Part shown: piece by piece, positions 15,115 to 18,268 of the stretch
Layout: every line of letters starts with the position of its first letter
How positions within the stretch are numbered: the first letter of the stretch is position 1
NCBI GenBank assembly: GCA_016935595.1
Contig: JAFGQQ010000482.1
Coordinates: forward strand, 1-18,268
Origin: Bacteroidales bacterium
GTDB taxonomy: Bacteria > Bacteroidota > Bacteroidia > Bacteroidales > UBA10428
Direction of reading: 5' to 3'
DNA: 18,268 nucleotides
Notes under the pieces: generated by a model
Database searches by the model: none
Told to the model about the DNA's origin: nothing
The model's input: the letters and a program-made list of their open reading frames with translations, nothing else
Made by a program: the position numbers and the translations under genes

Positions 15115-15145
15115 TTGTATTGTATTGAAACGTAATTAATATTTG
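15115..15145 (+). promoter_or_regulatory. Candidate promoter of the cheR-cheR-cheB operon
   Basis: TTG (15115-15117), 19 bases, then TAATATTTG (15137-15145) resembles the Bacteroidota promoter, with one extra base in the -7 box. It ends 11 bases before the ATG of the first CheR gene, implying a very short leader. Confidence 0.25.
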
Positions 15146-15156
15146 AGTTAAGAAGC

Positions 15157-15999
15157 ATGACCACAGTTACTGATCAGGAATTATTATATTTTGTAACTGC
15201 ACTAAAAAATCATTCAGAATATGACCTGACTGATTACTCCGAGAAATCCCTGAAAAGGAGATTACAGAAAGTATTGGTAGATCATAAAATGGATTTGTTG
15301 GGCTTAATTACCCGTTTAAAAAAAGATAAGGACTTTCTTAAAAAAATAATTAACGACATTACAGTCAATACTACCGAATTGTTTCGGGATCCTCAAATTT
15401 GGCATGTTCTCAGATACAGGATTTTACCATTATATAAAAACCGTAAAAATATAAATATTTGGCATGCAGGATGTTCAAGTGGGCAGGAAGTATATTCTAT
15501 GTTAATACTTCTTAATGAACTTGGGCTCTTCGACAGTGCAAAAGTCCTGGCAACTGATATTAATCCCGAAATGCTTGAGCAAGCCGCTAAAGGTGTTTAC
15601 AAATATCGTTTTAATATCGGATATCTGGATAATTTTGATAAGGTGATTAGGGAAAACCCATTTAATTATGAAGAGTATTATGATGTGCCATACGAAAAAT
15701 ATTTTGAATTAAACAAAACAAAAGATATTATCCAGATGAACCAGTTTCTTATTGATAAGCCATTTTTCAGGAAACATGATTTGGTCATGGATGGTAATAT
15801 GATGTTTGCCAAATTTGATATTATCCTGTGCAGAAATGTAATTATTTATTTCAATTATGATTTACAGAATAAAGTATTTAAATTATACCATGAAAACCTT
15901 TTTACTGACGGGATTTTAATTCTTGGAATGCATGAAACCATTTTGGGTCCTTATGCTTCAAAATTTGAAAAAAAAGGATTGTATTATAAAAAAATATAG
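15157..15999 (+). CDS. CheR-type protein-glutamate methyltransferase
   Basis: A 280-residue stand-alone CheR-family methyltransferase, which transfers methyl from S-adenosylmethionine (SAM) to glutamates, classically in chemoreceptors. The N-terminal helical domain (about 5-75) precedes the signature NTTELFRDP (R77, D78). The SAM site is intact: IWHAGCSSGQEVYS (residues 101-114), the acidic ATDIN (D134) and the catalytic-domain strand FDIILCRNVIIYF (220-232). Length is normal for CheR, and there is no C-terminal TPR or receptor-tethering extension. It begins an operon with a second CheR (14-base gap), CheB and a GAF protein. No chemoreceptor, CheA or CheW gene is visible, so the methylated target is unknown and may be a non-chemotaxis sensor. 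Confidence 0.93.
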   Translation: MTTVTDQELLYFVTALKNHSEYDLTDYSEKSLKRRLQKVLVDHKMDLLGLITRLKKDKDFLKKIINDITVNTTELFRDPQIWHVLRYRILPLYKNRKNINIWHAGCSSGQEVYSMLILLNELGLFDSAKVLATDINPEMLEQAAKGVYKYRFNIGYLDNFDKVIRENPFNYEEYYDVPYEKYFELNKTKDIIQMNQFLIDKPFFRKHDLVMDGNMMFAKFDIILCRNVIIYFNYDLQNKVFKLYHENLFTDGILILGMHETILGPYASKFEKKGLYYKKI

Positions 16000-16013
16000 A
16001 TAAGCCTGATTAA

Positions 16014-16841
16014 ATGGAAAGTGTTATTGAAATAGGAATTGTTGATACCCGGAAAATTATTTCGGCCATTTATGATTTATATGGATACGATTTTAAAAAT
16101 TATGCTTTAACTTTTTTTAAACACCGTATAGAAAAAATCATTGTTGATAATAATCTAAGGGATGCTGACCATTTGATTGAGAAATTAACTTCAAATAATG
16201 ATTTTATTGAAGTTTTTATACAAGGTGTTTCGGTTGAAACAACTGAACTTTTTCGTGACCCTTCATTATGGCGCATTATCAGGGACGATTTTTTCCCGGA
16301 TAATATTAAAGACAGAGATACTTATAAAATTTGGATGGCTGGTATACAATCGGGTGAAGAGCTTTATTCTATGGCGATATTACTCGAAGAATCTTCTCTT
16401 TGGGATAAGGTAGAATTAACGGCAAGTTATGAAAGCTCAATTAATTATGAATTAATAAAAAAGGGCGTTTTTAATGTTAGAAAAATAGAATTGAACGATG
16501 CTAATTATAAGAGATTTAACTGTTTTAGCGAATTAAATAAATATTACAGCATAGAAAATAAAATTGGTTACTGGGATACAAAACTAATCCGTAATATTAA
16601 GTTTTTAAAACAGAACGTAACTTTTGATAATTCGCCAAAAAACTTTAATTTAGTATGGTTTAGAAACCAAATGATCTATTATAACCAGGTTTTACAAGAC
16701 AAAGTTTTGGAAACTTTATATGATAGTATTGTTCCGGGAGGCCACCTTGTTATAGGTGATAAAGAAACTGTCGAACATTCTTCATATAGTAAAAAATTTA
16801 AATTGATTAATGATACTGAAAAAATTTTTAAAAGGCTATAA
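16014..16841 (+). CDS. Second CheR-like protein with a degenerate SAM site
   Basis: A 275-residue CheR paralogue aligning end to end with the preceding gene. Kept features are the N-terminal helical domain, ETTELFRDPSLW (R81, D82) and the glycine loop AGIQSGEELYS (109-119). Changed features: the CSS of the loop is IQS here; the acidic residue expected after the second strand (D134 in the first copy, ATDIN) aligns with Y139 in TASYES; and the RNVIIYF strand has become FRNQMIYYN (216-224). These positions normally contact SAM, so it may bind SAM poorly or not at all and act as a regulatory or targeting partner of the first CheR. The reading frame is intact and the fold residues persist, so it does not look like a decaying pseudogene. 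The next gene, cheB-like, starts 6 bases after its stop. Confidence 0.82.
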   Translation: MESVIEIGIVDTRKIISAIYDLYGYDFKNYALTFFKHRIEKIIVDNNLRDADHLIEKLTSNNDFIEVFIQGVSVETTELFRDPSLWRIIRDDFFPDNIKDRDTYKIWMAGIQSGEELYSMAILLEESSLWDKVELTASYESSINYELIKKGVFNVRKIELNDANYKRFNCFSELNKYYSIENKIGYWDTKLIRNIKFLKQNVTFDNSPKNFNLVWFRNQMIYYNQVLQDKVLETLYDSIVPGGHLVIGDKETVEHSSYSKKFKLINDTEKIFKRL

Positions 16842-16847
16842 ATAAAT

Positions 16848-17402
16848 ATGTATAAAGCAGTAATAATAGGCGGTTCGGCAGGTAGTTTCCAGGTAGTGAC
16901 CAAAATACTTAATTCACTTCCTGCTACATTTAACATGCCTATTTTGTTAAGCCTGCACAGGTTAAAACATGTACGTTCCGGATTCGTTGAGGCTTTGTCA
17001 ATTAAATCATCAATCGAAATTATTGAGCCAAATGACAAGGACCCTATAAAACCAGGTAAAGCATACCTGGCTCCTGCAAATTACCATATGTATGTTGAAC
17101 TTGGCAATAGAATTGCTTTATCCACCGAAGAAGCTGTAAATCACTCCAGGCCTTCAATTGACTTATCTTTTATTACAGCTGCTGAATCATATAGAAATAA
17201 ATTAGTAGCAATTATTCTTTCCGGGGCTAATAAAGACGGAGCTTATGGAATAAAAAAGGTTAACGATTATGGAGGGCTAACTATTGTCCAGGACCCGAAC
17301 GAATGTCAGGTTAAAACCATGACTGAAGCATCAATTAAAATGACAAAAATAGACCATATTTTTACAACTAATGAAATTATTCGTTTTTTAAGTAAACTTT
17401 AA
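16848..17402 (+). CDS. CheB-type methylesterase catalytic domain without receiver
   Basis: A 184-residue CheB methylesterase domain, which removes methyl groups added by CheR and may deamidate glutamines. The catalytic triad is visible: S10 in IIGGSAGS, H37 in LLSLHRLK, and D130 in LSGANKDGAYG. PGKAYLAPANYHMYVE (69-84) and the QDPNECQVKTMTEASI segment (149-163) are standard CheB features. The N-terminal receiver domain that normally controls CheB by phosphorylation is absent; the protein starts directly at the catalytic fold, so activity would be constitutive or controlled by a separate partner. It is in the operon directly after the two CheR genes, giving a complete writer-eraser pair. Confidence 0.93.
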   Translation: MYKAVIIGGSAGSFQVVTKILNSLPATFNMPILLSLHRLKHVRSGFVEALSIKSSIEIIEPNDKDPIKPGKAYLAPANYHMYVELGNRIALSTEEAVNHSRPSIDLSFITAAESYRNKLVAIILSGANKDGAYGIKKVNDYGGLTIVQDPNECQVKTMTEASIKMTKIDHIFTTNEIIRFLSKL

Positions 17403-17430
17403 ATATCTTAACAGATTATTTTAAAACTGA

Positions 17431-18210
17431 ATGAAAAATAATAAAACATACCGGATATATCTACTAACTGTACTTGTATTGTTTTTTATTTTGGTTTTTA
17501 TATTATTCATTAATACCCGCAATTTATCGGTTTTGTTTATCGAAAATATTAAAGTATTTAATCTTCACTATTTCTACATTTTTGTTTTACTTATACTTGG
17601 TATTGCTTTTTATTTATTAAGCAACAGGTTGTCAAAAGTTTTATGGTTAACATTAAAAGATAATGAGAAACTGGTTGAAGAACTGGCTTTACAAACAGTA
17701 CTTGAACAGGAAAATATAGAAACAAAAAATAATAAAGAAGATTTTACAAAAATTGTTAGCAGGATAGTACCTGACGAAAAGGAAACCGAATCGAAAGAGG
17801 TATTTGCTGAAAAACTCCTAATAAACATTTCAAAAGAATATGAAATTGTTGTTGGGATTGTTTATTTAAAAAATAAAAAAGAAGACTTGTTTTCTTACTT
17901 AGCTACATACGCCTATTTCTCCGATAAAAATCCTGAAGATTTTAAAACAGGGATTACTTTAGCCGGGCAGGCAGCAAAAGATAAAACCATTTTAAATTTG
18001 TCGGAACTTCCTGATAATTATATTACTGTTTTATCGGGGCTTGGGAAAAGCAAACCTAATAACTTACTTATTATTCCTATTGTTTACAATGATATTACTA
18101 TTGGGATAATTGAATTGGCTTCTTTTAAAAAATTTGATGATTCAGATATTGAATTGTATACAGAATTAGCAAAACGATTGGGTAAAATATTCAATCACTT
18201 TTTAAAATAG
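17431..18210 (+). CDS. Membrane-anchored GAF domain protein
   Basis: A 259-residue protein with two N-terminal membrane helices (about 9-27 and 44-64) and a short periplasmic loop. A charged, Glu/Asn-rich helical linker follows (about 70-115), then a cytoplasmic GAF domain (about 118-258). GAF hallmarks include the early VVGIVYLKNKKEDLFSYLATYA strand pair, the GLAG-like turn (GITLAGQAAKDK), LLIIPIVYNDITIGIIELASFKKF, and the closing helix DIELYTELAKRLGKIF. No kinase, receiver or cyclase domain is attached, so it is probably a sensory or scaffold subunit for its neighbours. It lies 28 bases after the cheB-like gene and 11 bases before the next frame. Ligand unknown. Confidence 0.85.
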   Translation: MKNNKTYRIYLLTVLVLFFILVFILFINTRNLSVLFIENIKVFNLHYFYIFVLLILGIAFYLLSNRLSKVLWLTLKDNEKLVEELALQTVLEQENIETKNNKEDFTKIVSRIVPDEKETESKEVFAEKLLINISKEYEIVVGIVYLKNKKEDLFSYLATYAYFSDKNPEDFKTGITLAGQAAKDKTILNLSELPDNYITVLSGLGKSKPNNLLIIPIVYNDITIGIIELASFKKFDDSDIELYTELAKRLGKIFNHFLK

Positions 18211-18221
18211 AATTAGTTTGA

Positions 18222-18268
18222 ATGGTTAAAGACAAAACAAATAAAATTATTCAGATAGTTTCAGGAGC
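18222..18268 (+). CDS. 5' end of a further gene in the CheR/CheB operon
   Basis: An ATG at 18222-18224 opens a frame of 15 full codons (MVKDKTNKIIQIVSG and onward) running off the window edge. The 11-base distance from the GAF gene and the same strand suggest it is the next operon member. Too little is visible to name it. Confidence 0.5.
   Translation, partial: MVKDKTNKIIQIVSG

Larger units (their letters stand above)
14835..15156 (+). other. 322-base non-coding gap before the CheR/CheB operon
   Basis: No supported gene lies here; the longest ATG frame (14993-15046) has 17 codons. A TATTTTTG box at 14954-14961 matches the Bacteroidota -7 consensus, but the nearest upstream TTTG (14939-14942) is only 11 bases away, so its status is doubtful. 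The right end holds a direct repeat, an inverted repeat and a promoter-like pair, described separately. I saw no convincing terminator for the kinase gene. Confidence 0.5.

Noticed and set aside
16014..16841. Second CheR as a pseudogene
   Set aside because: The frame is intact over normal length, fold residues and the FRD motif are kept, and it is tightly spaced in the operon, so a functional but altered protein is more likely.
1..18268. CRISPR arrays, tRNA genes, insertion sequences or phage genes
   Set aside because: No repeat-spacer pattern, cloverleaf, transposase or terminal inverted repeat was seen on either strand.

Overview
The window comes from an AT-rich Bacteroidota genome, most likely a Bacteroidales-type lineage. 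The evidence is the gene content: a DUF6057-like membrane protein, PD40/TolB-type propeller proteins, a SiaB/SiaC pair, a TsaB gene attached to an efflux operon, and a secreted leucine-rich-repeat protein. Starts rarely show a Shine-Dalgarno sequence, and several are preceded by AT-rich elements resembling the Bacteroidota TAnnTTTG -7 box. Assignment to genus is not possible from the sequence alone. I saw no tRNA, rRNA, insertion sequence, CRISPR array or phage gene.

Layout. (1) 1-3859, minus strand: a 3'-truncated leucine-rich-repeat protein, then the block tolC-like outer-membrane factor > membrane-fusion adaptor > tsaB, which is read right to left with almost no spacing. (2) 3988-5698: a YgjP-like metalloprotease on the plus strand, converging on a minus-strand pair encoding a SiaB-type kinase and its SiaC-type phosphoprotein substrate. 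(3) 5857-12167: a divergent cell-envelope cluster. A 951-residue protein (HExxH protease region, beta-propeller, outer-membrane barrel) faces a two-gene operon encoding a polytopic DUF6057-like protein and a propeller protein with one CxxCH haem motif. (4) 12333-end: a signalling region, with a PocR-PAS-PAS hybrid histidine kinase, a 322-base non-coding gap, then an operon of two tandem CheR-type proteins, a receiver-less CheB methylesterase, a membrane GAF protein and the first codons of another gene.

How the genes may work together. The left operon would form the outer-membrane and periplasmic parts of a tripartite exporter whose inner-membrane pump is not in view. The SiaB/SiaC pair looks like a partner-switching phosphorylation module without its usual phosphatase and effector. 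The most unusual part is the right end. A CheR/CheB methylation pair occurs without chemoreceptors, CheA or CheW, and the second CheR keeps the fold signature and the FRD motif while losing an acidic residue expected to hold S-adenosylmethionine. The upstream gap carries a perfect 9-bp direct repeat with a two-helical-turn period next to an inverted repeat, a candidate operator. These functional links are inferences from gene order and motifs.
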